From Bacillota bacterium (GTDB lineage Bacteria; Bacillota; Clostridia; Lachnospirales; Lachnospiraceae), in assembly GCA_023407575.1 (NCBI GenBank), contig JAEYLX010000067.1, positions 248,001 to 312,000 of the forward strand: a stretch of DNA of 64,000 nucleotides, in the 5' to 3' direction. Position 1 is the stretch's first letter. Each line of letters starts with the position of its first letter. The notes under the pieces are model-generated. The model had not been told where the DNA came from and did no database searches. It worked only from the letters and a program-made list of their open reading frames with translations. The position numbers and the translations under genes are program-made. Shown one piece after another: positions 18,066-27,343 of this stretch.

Positions 18066-19415
18066 CTAACTCCTCTTTCTACGGAATTTGGCAATAAAGA
18101 AGCCATCAGTTGAATGAACACCCTGCAATAGTTGCAAATAACCCTTTGCCGTGGTTTCACTTTTCAGCTTGTCTGGTAAGAAAGCGTCCAAATTCTCCAG
18201 CGTAAAATCAAAGTTATCCAAAAACCACTCCATGTTATCAGTATTTTCTCCGTGATTTATCGTACAAGTACTAAACATAAGTACTCCGCCTTCTTTTACA
18301 TAGCTTTGAATTACACTTAAAATCTTACGTTGTAATTCCACAAGCTCTTTTTGCTGGTTCGGTAAAAATTTATATTTTAGATCCGCCTTCTTCCCGAATA
18401 CTCCCATTCCACTACAAGGAAGATCGGCAATCACGACATCCGTTTTCCCAACGAGCTCCTCATCCAATACCGAAGCATCCCATACCTTTGTTTGAACATT
18501 GGTAAGATCTAATCTCTTTAAATTCTCATTAATTAAACCAACCTTATACTCTGTAAGATCCCTAGCTAAGACGCTATTTGCAGTTTGTGCGGCATGCATC
18601 GTTTTACCACCAGGTGCAGCGCAGACATCAACTACCAAATCCTTTTCACAAATACCTGCAACCTCACCTACAAGCATAGAGCTTACATCCTGAACAGTAA
18701 AATACCCCTTTTGAAAGGCCTCAAGCTTTTCCAGATAGTCATAATTCTTTATCTTAAAGGCATAAGATAAATAATCACTTTCTTCAACTGTAACCCCTTC
18801 AGCTAATAGAATCATATTTAATTCTTGAGGAGTAATCTTTTGCAAATTCGTTCGAATGGTAAGTTCCTTTTCCGTTAATGACGCTGCAAGGATTGTTTCT
18901 ACTGTAGCAAAGTCATACTGTGTCAAAAGCTCACTTACCAGCCATTGGGGATAAGAGTAACTAATTTCTAAATACTTAATCGGATCCAGCTGCTTATCGG
19001 GAAATTTTATATTTGCTTCATTCCTTGTAATATTACGTAATATTCCATTTACAAACCCGGAAAGCTTATCAAAACCTCTCTTTTTTGCTAGTTTTACTGC
19101 TTCATTACATACGGCAGAACTCGGAACCTGATCCATATAACGAAGCTGATATACACTCATTCGTAATAGATTTCGAATCATAGGTTTCATTTTTCGTACT
19201 GGTAAGGTGGAAAACTGTTCGATTATATAATCAAGTGTTAAATACACCTTAACTGTTCCTGTAAATACCCTCGAAAGAAACGCACGCTCCTGTTTTTCGA
19301 GCATTTGATAACGCTTAAGAGTTTGATTTTGAATAGTATGACTGAATTTGCCTCCTTCTAGAACTTCTAGAAGCATTTCAAGAACTATCTCGCGTGAATT
19401 ATAAGACTCAGTCAC
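18066..19415 (-). CDS. rsmB: 16S rRNA (cytosine-967-C5)-methyltransferase RsmB
   Basis: Methylates C967 of 16S rRNA. The 449-aa product has an N-terminal NusB-like RNA-binding domain (about 5-130) and a C-terminal SAM methyltransferase with VVDVCAAPGGKT (about 266), ADLPCSGMG and STCTINHGENT, which carry the two active-site cysteines. The longest frame starts at a TTG 15 bp upstream, inside the Shine-Dalgarno; GGAGG placed eight bases before a GTG at 19413-19415 makes that GTG the better start. It overlaps the end of the upstream metallopeptidase gene by 8 bp, suggesting translational coupling. Confidence 0.95.
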   Translation of the reverse strand: MTESYNSREIVLEMLLEVLEGGKFSHTIQNQTLKRYQMLEKQERAFLSRVFTGTVKVYLTLDYIIEQFSTLPVRKMKPMIRNLLRMSVYQLRYMDQVPSSAVCNEAVKLAKKRGFDKLSGFVNGILRNITRNEANIKFPDKQLDPIKYLEISYSYPQWLVSELLTQYDFATVETILAASLTEKELTIRTNLQKITPQELNMILLAEGVTVEESDYLSYAFKIKNYDYLEKLEAFQKGYFTVQDVSSMLVGEVAGICEKDLVVDVCAAPGGKTMHAAQTANSVLARDLTEYKVGLINENLKRLDLTNVQTKVWDASVLDEELVGKTDVVIADLPCSGMGVFGKKADLKYKFLPNQQKELVELQRKILSVIQSYVKEGGVLMFSTCTINHGENTDNMEWFLDNFDFTLENLDAFLPDKLKSETTAKGYLQLLQGVHSTDGFFIAKFRRKRS

Positions 19416-20118
19416 GTCTTCTTCCTCCAAATAATAGGATTAACCTTAGTAACTGTAATATAGTCGCTGCCGCTGCTGCCACATAGGTTAAAGCTGCAGC
19501 ATCCAGTACCTTCTTCGATTGTTTTAACTCTTCTCCATATAATATTCCGGTCTCACCAAGAATAGCAATTGCTCTTCTTGAAGCATTGAATTCTACTGGC
19601 AATGTTATGATTTGGAAGAGCACAGCTGCTGCAAATAAAAGAATACCTATATTAATTAATAAGGAATTATAGCTTAAAACTATACCAAGTATTATGATTG
19701 GCCAAGCAGCCATAGAACCAATATTGGCAACTGGTACCAGTGCACTTCTTAAAGCCAAAGGTGCATAGGCATTTTGATGCTGCATTGCATGCCCGCACTC
19801 ATGGGCTGCGACGCCTATAGCTGCTAAGGAATTTCGTCCATAAACCGTATCGGATAAACGCAGTACCTTAGATCTTGGATCATAATGATCACTAAGATTG
19901 CCGGATACATGTTCAATACGTACATCATAAATACCACAATGATGAAGGATACGTTCCGCTGCCATTGCCCCTGTAATAGAGGATCTGCTGCTTACTTTAG
20001 AATATTTTGAAAAAGTTGATCTTACCTTTGCGGAAGCTAATAAGGTAATTACTATACCGATAATAACGAGGATATACGTTGGATCATTGAAGGCACCATA
20101 ATAATAGCCATAACCCAT
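19408..20118 (-). CDS. Membrane zinc metallopeptidase (YugP-like, Zn_peptidase_2)
   Basis: Membrane-embedded putative neutral zinc metallopeptidase. The 236-aa product has an N-terminal helix (about 10-30), the HEXXH zinc site AAHECGHAMQH (about 120), and three hydrophobic segments after it (about 140-200 and near the C terminus). Family members such as B. subtilis YugP are conserved next to rsmB and fmt, but their substrate is unknown. The first ATG at 20127 is only one base from the Shine-Dalgarno; the ATG at 20118 has AGGAAGG at ten bases and is preferred. The stop overlaps the rsmB start. Confidence 0.9.
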   Translation of the reverse strand: MGYGYYYGAFNDPTYILVIIGIVITLLASAKVRSTFSKYSKVSSRSSITGAMAAERILHHCGIYDVRIEHVSGNLSDHYDPRSKVLRLSDTVYGRNSLAAIGVAAHECGHAMQHQNAYAPLALRSALVPVANIGSMAAWPIIILGIVLSYNSLLINIGILLFAAAVLFQIITLPVEFNASRRAIAILGETGILYGEELKQSKKVLDAAALTYVAAAAATILQLLRLILLFGGRRRD

Positions 20119-20236
20119 AAAAATCATTCCTTCCTAACAACCTAAGCACTTGTATTCTTAGGTAAAACTATCAATTAATTTGCTACAGTTACCATTTATA
20201 CTTATATAATTAGTAACAACATTAACTAGTACTATA

Positions 20237-21187
20237 CTATCCTAGTTTGAGACCTGTTTTCAGTTGATAACCACGCAGGAAAGCCTCTGCTGTCATACGT
20301 TTTTTTCCTTCCAGCTGTAATTCCTTGATTACTAAAAGCCCGTCTCCAGCTCTTACAACAAATGCATCTTTTCTTATTTCCATAATTTCACCAGGCTCTG
20401 TTGTTTCAGCCTTCAGTTCTTCGTTATCCTCAAACGACTCAACTTTAGCCAACCATATTTTAAGGGTTTTACCCTCTAATATTGTAAATGCACTTGGCCA
20501 AGGGTTAAGTCCACGTATCATACGCTCTATTTTCGTCGCTGATTGTGTAAAATCTATTCTTCCCATTTGCTTATCAATTATTTTAACGTAAGTTGCCCCT
20601 TCGTTATTTTGAGGTGTACGTACTGCACTTCCATCTTTAATAGATACCAGTGCTTTTACCATGAGTTCTGCACCTAGCTTTGCCATCTTTTCAAATAGAC
20701 TTCCACCAGTTTCTTCCTCATCAATAGCTAATTTCTCCTGTATAATCATATCTCCTGTATCTATACCAACATCCATATACATGATTGTAATACCGGTCTC
20801 CTTCTCACCCTCCAGTATAGAGTACTGAATAGGAGCTGCACCTCGATATTGGGGCAATAGTGATCCATGTACATTGATACAACCAAACGGCGGAATCTCA
20901 AGCAGTGCCTTGGGTAAAATTTGTCCAAATGCAGCAACAATTATAACTTCCGGATTAAGCTCTTTTAATAGCTCAAGAAATTCCGGTTCCCTTACTTTTA
21001 ATGGTTGATATATAGGCAGGTTATGAGAAAGTGCTAATTCCTTAACCGCGGAATAACTTACTTCCTTACCTCTACCTTTTTGTTTATCAGGTTGTGTTAC
21101 CACCCCGATAATTTCATGTTCCTCTTTGATTAATCTATCTAAAATTGTAGCCGCAAAATCCGGCGTACCCATAAACAATATTCTCAT
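20237..21187 (-). CDS. fmt: Methionyl-tRNA formyltransferase
   Basis: Formylates initiator Met-tRNA using 10-formyltetrahydrofolate. The 316-aa protein shows MRILFMGTPDFA at the N terminus, VTQPDKQKGRGK (about 35), the formyl-transferase signature HGSLLPQYRGAAPIQ (about 107), and the C-terminal OB-like domain that holds tRNA. GGAAGG lies six bases before the ATG at 21185-21187; the TTG two codons upstream is too close to it. Directly downstream of def (37 bp), its functional partner. Confidence 0.97.
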   Translation of the reverse strand: MRILFMGTPDFAATILDRLIKEEHEIIGVVTQPDKQKGRGKEVSYSAVKELALSHNLPIYQPLKVREPEFLELLKELNPEVIIVAAFGQILPKALLEIPPFGCINVHGSLLPQYRGAAPIQYSILEGEKETGITIMYMDVGIDTGDMIIQEKLAIDEEETGGSLFEKMAKLGAELMVKALVSIKDGSAVRTPQNNEGATYVKIIDKQMGRIDFTQSATKIERMIRGLNPWPSAFTILEGKTLKIWLAKVESFEDNEELKAETTEPGEIMEIRKDAFVVRAGDGLLVIKELQLEGKKRMTAEAFLRGYQLKTGLKLG

Positions 21188-21224
21188 GAGCAACCTTCCT
21201 TTCGTATAATATTCAATACTACAA

Positions 21225-21710
21225 TTATTCCACTTCTTCGGTTATATAATTATTACGTAATTCTCCAATTGCAACTTCCGGGTATAAAATTCCATTCAAA
21301 TGGTCAATCTCGTGGCATAAAGCTCTTGCTTTCAGTTCCACGCCTTCCACAATTATCTCCTCAAATCTTTCATTTAAAGCCTTTACCTTAACATAATTCG
21401 GTCTGCAAACGGTTCCAACCTTACCAGGAATACTTAAGCAGCCTTCATCTCCGGTCTGCTCTCCTTCTGTTTCCAATATCTCCGGGTTAATTAGCACAAT
21501 CGGCTCATCACCTTCTTCAGATACATCAATTACAATAACACGTTTTAAAATTCCAACCTGTGGAGCGGCTAAGCCAACCCCGCCAGCATCATACATAGTA
21601 TCTATCATATCATTGATTAAAGTAATCAGCTTTCTGTCCACTTCTTTTACTTCCTTACTTACTTTTAAAAGTACGGAATCACCAATCTCTCTAATATTTC
21701 TAATTGCCAT
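21225..21710 (-). CDS. def: Peptide deformylase
   Basis: Metal-dependent hydrolase removing the N-formyl group from nascent proteins. The 161-aa product has the three family motifs: GVGLAAPQVG (about 42), EGCLSIPG (about 91; the Cys is a metal ligand) and the HEXXH-type HEIDH (about 131). The start is taken as the ATG at 21708-21710 (MAIRNIRE), ten bases after GAGAGG; a TTG three codons earlier is too close. Forms a deformylase-formyltransferase pair with fmt. Confidence 0.97.
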   Translation of the reverse strand: MAIRNIREIGDSVLLKVSKEVKEVDRKLITLINDMIDTMYDAGGVGLAAPQVGILKRVIVIDVSEEGDEPIVLINPEILETEGEQTGDEGCLSIPGKVGTVCRPNYVKVKALNERFEEIIVEGVELKARALCHEIDHLNGILYPEVAIGELRNNYITEEVE

Positions 21711-21860
21711 AACAAACAATCCTCTCTAAACATATTAAATTCAACAGTTAAAAGCCTTATTTTTAAGCCTAATCTACAAACTCAAATTAAATAGAGGCTA
21801 TTCCTATTCAAAGGAATTATACTATCATACCATAACCTTCCTACCTTAATCAACTAATTC

Positions 21861-24098
21861 CTAATAGGAACTCATTGGATTAAAGTCGAATTGCAAATTC
21901 GTACCAGCAAAATACTCGGAATAATTATAATATCCCTCCAGATAATTTTTTACTTTAATTAAAGTAGTATATTCGGAATGCTTCAGATAGATTACATATC
22001 GGAAGATGTCATTTACCTTTGAAATACCTGCCGGTGCTGGTCCAATAAGTTCAACCTCTTCCGCAGGTTCAAAATACATTTTTATTGCCTCTGAAAGATG
22101 TTCGGAGGCTTTCCTTGCCTTTTCTTCGTCCTTTGACGTTATAATAAGTAGTAATATATGGGAAGCAGGAGGGTATTTCATTAATCTACGATATAACATC
22201 TCCTGCTCAAAAAAGGCTTTATAATCGCCCGTAGCCGCCGTGGTCAGGCTGTAATGCTCTGGATGATAGGTTTGAATGACAACTTCACCGGGCAGGGTGT
22301 CTCGCCCAGCTCGTCCTGCTGCCTGACAAAGCAGTTGAAAGGTTCTTTCACTCGCTCTAAAATCTCCTGTATACAGCGATAAATCAGCCGCAAGTATTCC
22401 CACAAGGGTGACCTTTGGAAAATCATGGCCTTTTACAATCATCTGTGTCCCAACTAAGATATCAGCCTGATGTTTAGAAAATGCGGCTAACACCTCTTCA
22501 TGTCCACCTTTCTTTCTGGTGGTATCTGCATCCATTCGAAGTACACGAGCTCCTTGAAATTCCTTTTTTAAAAGTTCCTCCACTTTTTGTGTGCCTGTAC
22601 CAAAGGCTGCAATATATTTTGATTGGCAGACCGGACAACTCTTTGGCATAGTTTCTTCATGCCCACAATAATGACATTGCAGCTTTCCGTCATTATGAGC
22701 AGTTAACGAAACATCACAATGGGGACACTTAACCACATAGCCACAGCTTCTGCAAGAAACAAAACCAGCATACCCACGCCGATTTAAAAATATCATAATT
22801 TGCTCCCGCTTATTTAAACGGTCTATCATTAACTCTCTAAGCTTACTACTAAAGATAGATTTATTCTTATTCTTTAGTTCTTCTCGAAGGTCTGTAATCC
22901 AAACTACAGGCGGATTTGCTTCCTTGGCACGCCTTGTTAGTTCATATAAAGTTATTTCTCCTTTAATCGCTTTACAGTAGGTTTCTAACGACGGCGTAGC
23001 AGAACCAAGAACAACAGCGGAATTCGTCAACTTGGCACGCCAAATTGCCACGTCAACCGCGTGATATTTAGGAACGGTTTCACTTTTATAGCTGTATTCA
23101 TGCTCCTCATCAACGATAATTAGCCCAAGATTTAGGAATGGTGTAAATAAAGCTGATCTTGGACCAATGATAATATCAATCTCTCCATTTCTGGCACGTG
23201 TGCTCTGATCATAGCGCTCTCCTTGGGACATTTTCGAATTCATTATACTAATTCGATCTTGAAATCTTTGATAGAATCGCATTACCGTCTGATAGGTCAG
23301 TGCAATTTCCGGTATTAATACAATAACCTGCTGCCCTTTGGCAATTACCGAAGCTATAATTTCCATATAGACTTCTGTCTTACCGCTGCCGGTAATTCCA
23401 TGAATTAAATAGGTTTTTCGTAATCCCTCCTCATAATCTTTACAAATTCCCATCACTGCTCGCTCTTGCTCTACATTTAAAGTTACTTTTTGCTGGGATA
23501 TTGTAGTGTTGACTACTGGATTTCTATATAACTCCTCTGAAATAATTCTCATAACCCCTTGCTTTTCCATCCCAGAAATTGTTGTACGTGGAATATTAAG
23601 CTTGTTAATAGCTACGTCATAGTTCAGAACATTTTCTCTCATTAATGCTTCTAAAAGCCTTAATTTCGCTTTGTTATTCTTTCTTTGATACTCCACATAC
23701 AACTGGCTTGCCTCTGCTTTTCCAATCGCCAGCTCTAGGTTTCTTAATTCCTTACGTTTCACTGCCTTTCTAACTGGAATAACAGTTTTTAAGGAATCAT
23801 TAATAGTACCTCCAAACGTCTCTTTGATCCAATATGCCAACCCAATCAAATGGCTTTCAATCTTAGGAGCATTTTCCGGAATAGAAAGAATAGGTTTAAT
23901 TAACTCTGGTTGAATCTTAGCTTCTTCTGATAAACCAACAATATATCCTTGTATACTACGATTGCCTTTGCCGAAGGGAACCAAAGCCAAAGCACCAATA
24001 ACCGCCTTAGGTTGCAACTCCTGTGGGATGGCATACTGAAAGGTCTTATCTAAATTTTCATGGGAGATATCGATAATAATATCTGCATAGACTACCAT
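21861..24098 (-). CDS. priA: Primosomal replication restart helicase PriA
   Basis: 3'-to-5' DNA helicase that reloads the replisome at stalled forks. The 745-aa product has an N-terminal DNA-binding domain, Walker A GITGSGKTE (about 232), the DEEH box VDEEHEYSYK (about 328), and a zinc-binding insertion with four CxxC pairs (about 455-500, for example CRSCGYVVKCPHC and CHYCG). Helicase motifs V and VI (VGTQMIVKGHDF and QAAGRAGR) follow. Start ATG is preceded by AAGGAGGACAGG. Located between murE and def. Confidence 0.97.
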   Translation of the reverse strand: MVVYADIIIDISHENLDKTFQYAIPQELQPKAVIGALALVPFGKGNRSIQGYIVGLSEEAKIQPELIKPILSIPENAPKIESHLIGLAYWIKETFGGTINDSLKTVIPVRKAVKRKELRNLELAIGKAEASQLYVEYQRKNNKAKLRLLEALMRENVLNYDVAINKLNIPRTTISGMEKQGVMRIISEELYRNPVVNTTISQQKVTLNVEQERAVMGICKDYEEGLRKTYLIHGITGSGKTEVYMEIIASVIAKGQQVIVLIPEIALTYQTVMRFYQRFQDRISIMNSKMSQGERYDQSTRARNGEIDIIIGPRSALFTPFLNLGLIIVDEEHEYSYKSETVPKYHAVDVAIWRAKLTNSAVVLGSATPSLETYCKAIKGEITLYELTRRAKEANPPVVWITDLREELKNKNKSIFSSKLRELMIDRLNKREQIMIFLNRRGYAGFVSCRSCGYVVKCPHCDVSLTAHNDGKLQCHYCGHEETMPKSCPVCQSKYIAAFGTGTQKVEELLKKEFQGARVLRMDADTTRKKGGHEEVLAAFSKHQADILVGTQMIVKGHDFPKVTLVGILAADLSLYTGDFRASERTFQLLCQAAGRAGRDTLPGEVVIQTYHPEHYSLTTAATGDYKAFFEQEMLYRRLMKYPPASHILLLIITSKDEEKARKASEHLSEAIKMYFEPAEEVELIGPAPAGISKVNDIFRYVIYLKHSEYTTLIKVKNYLEGYYNYSEYFAGTNLQFDFNPMSSY

Positions 24099-24250
24099 CC
24101 TGTCCTCCTTCGTTGTTATTATCCTTCGTGTATTATAAACTAATCTTATTATTAATTAATCTATCGTACTTTAGAATTACGTTTTTTCTATGAACAACTC
24201 ATTAAATAGAATTAAAATTATCCTAAATTTATTTTAATCTATAAATCCGT

Positions 24251-25708
24251 CTATTTACCTTCTAAGATATCAGCAATCAATTCTCTTTCATCCATATGAT
24301 ACTTCACGCCATTTATTTCCTGATAATCTTCATGACCCTTGCCTGCAAGTACGATAACATCGCCTTCCTGTGCGTTATCCATACAATATTTAATGGCTTC
24401 TTTACGGTCTATGATTTCTACATATTTACCCGGTCCTTTTTTTACACCTATAATAATGTCATTAATAATTTCCTGTGGTTCTTCTTTTCTCGGGTTATCG
24501 GAGGTAACCACCGTAAGATCTGCTAATCTTGAGGACACCTCACCCATTTCAAATCTTCGGTTTCTATCACGGTTTCCTCCGCAACCAAACAGGCAGATAA
24601 GACGGGAGGGTTGATATTCCTTCAAGGTAGTTAATAAGCTTTGTAAACTCATTGCATTATGGGCATAGTCAATCATTAAGGTATAGTGATCACTAACTGT
24701 AACCAATTCTACTCTACCTCTAACATTGACATGATTCAGTGCTTTTGTAATCTCTTCCTCCTTCACTCCAAAATGCCTGCAAAGGGCTAGTGCGCAAAGA
24801 GAATTGTATACATTGAACTTTCCAGGTACATTCATCTTCACACTCATATTCATAAGACCTTCTACCTGATAAGCAATCCCAAGGTAACCAGGTCTTTGCA
24901 CTAATTCTACATTAGTTGCTCTCACATCTGCTTTATCGGAAAATCCAAAGGTTTCCACCTGACAGGTATGACCTTCGAGAATCTCTTCAGCATGAGAATC
25001 ATCTATATTAATTAAACCTACTTTACATTGCTTAAATAACTTGCTCTTACATCTTAAATAATCCTCAAAATCCTTATGCTCTGCCCCACCAATATGATCA
25101 TGCCCTAAATTAGTAAAGATACCATAATCAAACACGAAACCAGACATACGATGCAACATCAGTCCTTGGGAAGATGCTTCCATCACTACACAGTCACAAC
25201 CTGCCTCCACCATTTCAGCAAAATACTGTTGTGTAAGATAAGATTCCGGTGTTGTATTATTGGAGGGAATTACTTTATCCCCAATAATGGTTTCAATGGT
25301 ACCAATTAATCCAACCTTCTTCCCTGTATTCTCAAGAATGGACTTAATCATATAGGTTGTAGTCGTTTTACCCTTAGTTCCCGTGATACCAATCGTTGTC
25401 AGCTTTTTGGCCGGGTGGTCAAAATATGCTGCAGACATATATGCTAAGGCTGCTCTGGTATTTTCCACTTTAATAATCGTAACAGCCTCTGGAACTTCCA
25501 CTTCTTTTTCAACAATTACAGCAGTAGCACCTTTTTCAACAACTTCCTTTATAAAATTGTGTCCATCAACCACTGCACCGCTGATACACACAAATACAGA
25601 ATCCCCAATTACATTTCTTGAGTCATATACTAATGTTGACACATTAGCAGTAATATCTCCTTTTATAACTTTATAATCTAACTCCTTAAGTAATTTCTCC
25701 AGCAACAT
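24251..25708 (-). CDS. murE: UDP-MurNAc-tripeptide synthetase MurE (meso-diaminopimelate type)
   Basis: Mur ligase adding the third stem-peptide residue. The 485-aa product has the P-loop GTKGKTTTT (about 108) and the substrate-selecting DNPR motif (SDNPRKEEP), which in this family goes with meso-diaminopimelate rather than lysine. The start is ATG at 25706-25708 with AGGAGGATCATAT; a longer frame begins 27 bp upstream without a site. murE is normally inside the dcw cluster before murF and mraY; here it is about 17 kb away, upstream of priA, with its own promoter. Confidence 0.96.
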   Translation of the reverse strand: MLLEKLLKELDYKVIKGDITANVSTLVYDSRNVIGDSVFVCISGAVVDGHNFIKEVVEKGATAVIVEKEVEVPEAVTIIKVENTRAALAYMSAAYFDHPAKKLTTIGITGTKGKTTTTYMIKSILENTGKKVGLIGTIETIIGDKVIPSNNTTPESYLTQQYFAEMVEAGCDCVVMEASSQGLMLHRMSGFVFDYGIFTNLGHDHIGGAEHKDFEDYLRCKSKLFKQCKVGLINIDDSHAEEILEGHTCQVETFGFSDKADVRATNVELVQRPGYLGIAYQVEGLMNMSVKMNVPGKFNVYNSLCALALCRHFGVKEEEITKALNHVNVRGRVELVTVSDHYTLMIDYAHNAMSLQSLLTTLKEYQPSRLICLFGCGGNRDRNRRFEMGEVSSRLADLTVVTSDNPRKEEPQEIINDIIIGVKKGPGKYVEIIDRKEAIKYCMDNAQEGDVIVLAGKGHEDYQEINGVKYHMDERELIADILEGK

Positions 25709-25796
25709 ATATGATCCTCCTAAAATTATTTGCACTATCTATTGATTCTTAACTTAAAATACCAATTCTATCACCAGATTCCACCTAATTGTATGT

Positions 25797-25824
25797 ATAG
25801 TATGATACTGTATAGCCTTGGCAA
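25797..25824 (-). promoter_or_regulatory. Predicted promoter of murE
   Basis: Minus strand -35 TTGCCA (25819-25824), 16-bp spacer, -10 TACTAT (25797-25802). Predicted start near 25790, about 80 nt before the murE ATG. It lies just after a terminator, consistent with a new transcription unit. Confidence 0.5.
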
Positions 25825-25910
25825 ACTATAATTTAATCTTACTGATTATCCTATTCCTTTTGATTATCTATCATAACTACCTTATATAATTATAGTGCAA
25901 AAATAATCTT

Positions 25911-25942
25911 TGTAAAGATAAACCTCGATTGTCAAATCGAGG
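25911..25942 (-). terminator. Terminator-like hairpin, distal of two
   Basis: Perfect 8-bp stem (CCTCGATT at 25923-25930, AATCGAGG at 25935-25942) with a 4-nt loop, followed on the minus strand by TTTATCTTT. Second of two terminators between the orphan gene at 26247 and murE. Confidence 0.7.
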
Positions 25943-26044
25943 TAGTATGGCCCAATTTTCACCTTACAATCAACCCGAAAAGACTTTTGTACGAGTTTTC
26001 TATACAATCTATCATTTTGTATTCAGAATGCGCAAACTTTTACA

Positions 26045-26081
26045 TAAAAAACTCGTGTTTAGTAAAAATACTATACACGAG
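26045..26081 (-). terminator. Strong terminator downstream of the 155-aa orphan gene
   Basis: A 13-bp stem with one mismatch (26052-26064 with 26069-26081, AAAA loop on the plus strand) is followed on the minus strand by TTTTTT. The remaining bases of the 538-bp gap between 26247 and murE hold a 10-bp tandem duplication (CTTAAATAGT twice, 26121-26140) and no visible gene. Confidence 0.85.
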
Positions 26082-26246
26082 CTTTATAACGTAAGTACGT
26101 AAGTATTATTTCATAAAAATCTTAAATAGTCTTAAATAGTGATTTGCTTCTCGTAACGTATATTAGCTAGTTCACTAATAATTGTAGGGTTCCATTTGAC
26201 AATAACTAATAGCATATTGGGTTGAATTTATAGATTGTATTATATA

Positions 26247-26714
26247 TTACAATCCATTGCTTCGCATATAATTCATGATTTTATTTACCTCAGCTTTTTT
26301 CGCCTTTCCAATATAATAATGTCCTGAAAATCCAACGATAATCGAATTGTATGGATTTTTTTTCTGTTTATCTATATATACGTTAATTTCCTGATCAGTA
26401 TAATAGGTAGCTTTATAGAACTGATTTGGAGGATCATTTTTTGATTCACCGGAAATTATTAACGATTCAAGTACACCATTCATTAATTGTTTCCGTATAT
26501 CGTTTCCTGATTTCCATGAGGCAATGGCGTTATTTGACTTTAAATCTGGATCCAGACTCATACAGGCAGTTATATGTTTTTTTATTAACTCTTTCTGTGC
26601 TTTATTTATTTTGGTATAGTTCTTGTTCTGTTCATAGATAAATAGAAATGCACATGATATTATTATAATTAAAATCGTAATGATCAGACTTATAATTTTC
26701 CATCTTTTCAGCAT
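26247..26714 (-). CDS. Small membrane-anchored protein of unknown function
   Basis: I do not recognise this 155-aa protein. It begins with a basic MLKRWK and one very hydrophobic segment (about 8-27) containing an IISC sequence that could be a lipobox, although the hydrophobic stretch continues past the cysteine, so a simple signal anchor is equally likely. The exported part (about 30-155) is mixed charged and ends with a compact segment (IIVGFSGHYYIGKAKK and an MNYMR helix). A TATAAT box (26743-26748) and GGGAGGGA lie upstream, though the spacing to the ATG is long (about 15 bases). It is monocistronic, isolated by terminators downstream and a gene-poor region upstream. Coding status is supported by length, start region and terminator. 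Confidence 0.6.
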   Translation of the reverse strand: MLKRWKIISLIITILIIIISCAFLFIYEQNKNYTKINKAQKELIKKHITACMSLDPDLKSNNAIASWKSGNDIRKQLMNGVLESLIISGESKNDPPNQFYKATYYTDQEINVYIDKQKKNPYNSIIVGFSGHYYIGKAKKAEVNKIMNYMRSNGL

Positions 26715-27343
26715 AATTTAAGTATCCATCCCTCCCAATTGCATTATATTAGCCCTTAGTAAAACTCTTAAACCACTGTATGTATGCGGCTTTACGAGGC
26801 AGGATTGCCTCGTTATCACCATAATATATAGAAACGATCAGCTCTTTTTGATATACTTAAGTCTAATTTAGATGCGCAAAAAAACTCATCTTTACAATCC
26901 TATTATAAAGTGAATCTTTCGATCAAATAAAATCATGAGTATTGCTCATCTCTACATTATATATATTATTTATAAAATTGGAAATAGGGTAATAAAAATT
27001 AGTTATTTACAATCTGTTAATCAATGCAAATTATGCATATATATGGTAATTTGTAGGACTTGCATGATAATTCTATCCGCCTAATCACTCTCCCTATTAT
27101 CATCTCTACCTTAATCCTCCATGTTTTATATACGGAATTTGGAGAATTTAAGTTAAATAATATAACTCTATTTTACATTATTCACCATTCGTCAAATAGC
27201 ATTTACTTATTATTCTCGATATTTTGTAAAATCCGCCTGGTGTATAGATTGCTTTTCCTTATTCCGCTTTATCAAGAGACTTTCTTGTTATGAGTTTCGT
27301 ATTAGGAATATCAGAATATTTAATAAAAACCAGTACTGCCATG
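26715..27343. other. Gene-poor AT-rich stretch between comEC and the orphan gene
   Basis: 629 bp without a convincing gene. It contains a perfect 7-bp hairpin (ACGAGGC at 26794-26800 with GCCTCGT at 26807-26813) lacking a T-tract, and a possible weak promoter for the orphan gene. On the plus strand a 77-codon hydrophobic reading frame (27060-27293) has only a marginal ribosome binding site. On the minus strand, a short frame begins right at the comEC stop and is interrupted by stops. Neither shows recognisable protein features; the region may be a decayed gene or regulatory. Confidence 0.5.

Noticed and set aside
27060..27293. Plus-strand 77-codon hydrophobic reading frame downstream of comEC
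   Set aside because: Only a marginal AGGA before the ATG, AT-rich composition that gives I/L/F/Y codons by chance, and no recognisable domain. Kept only as a note on the gap.
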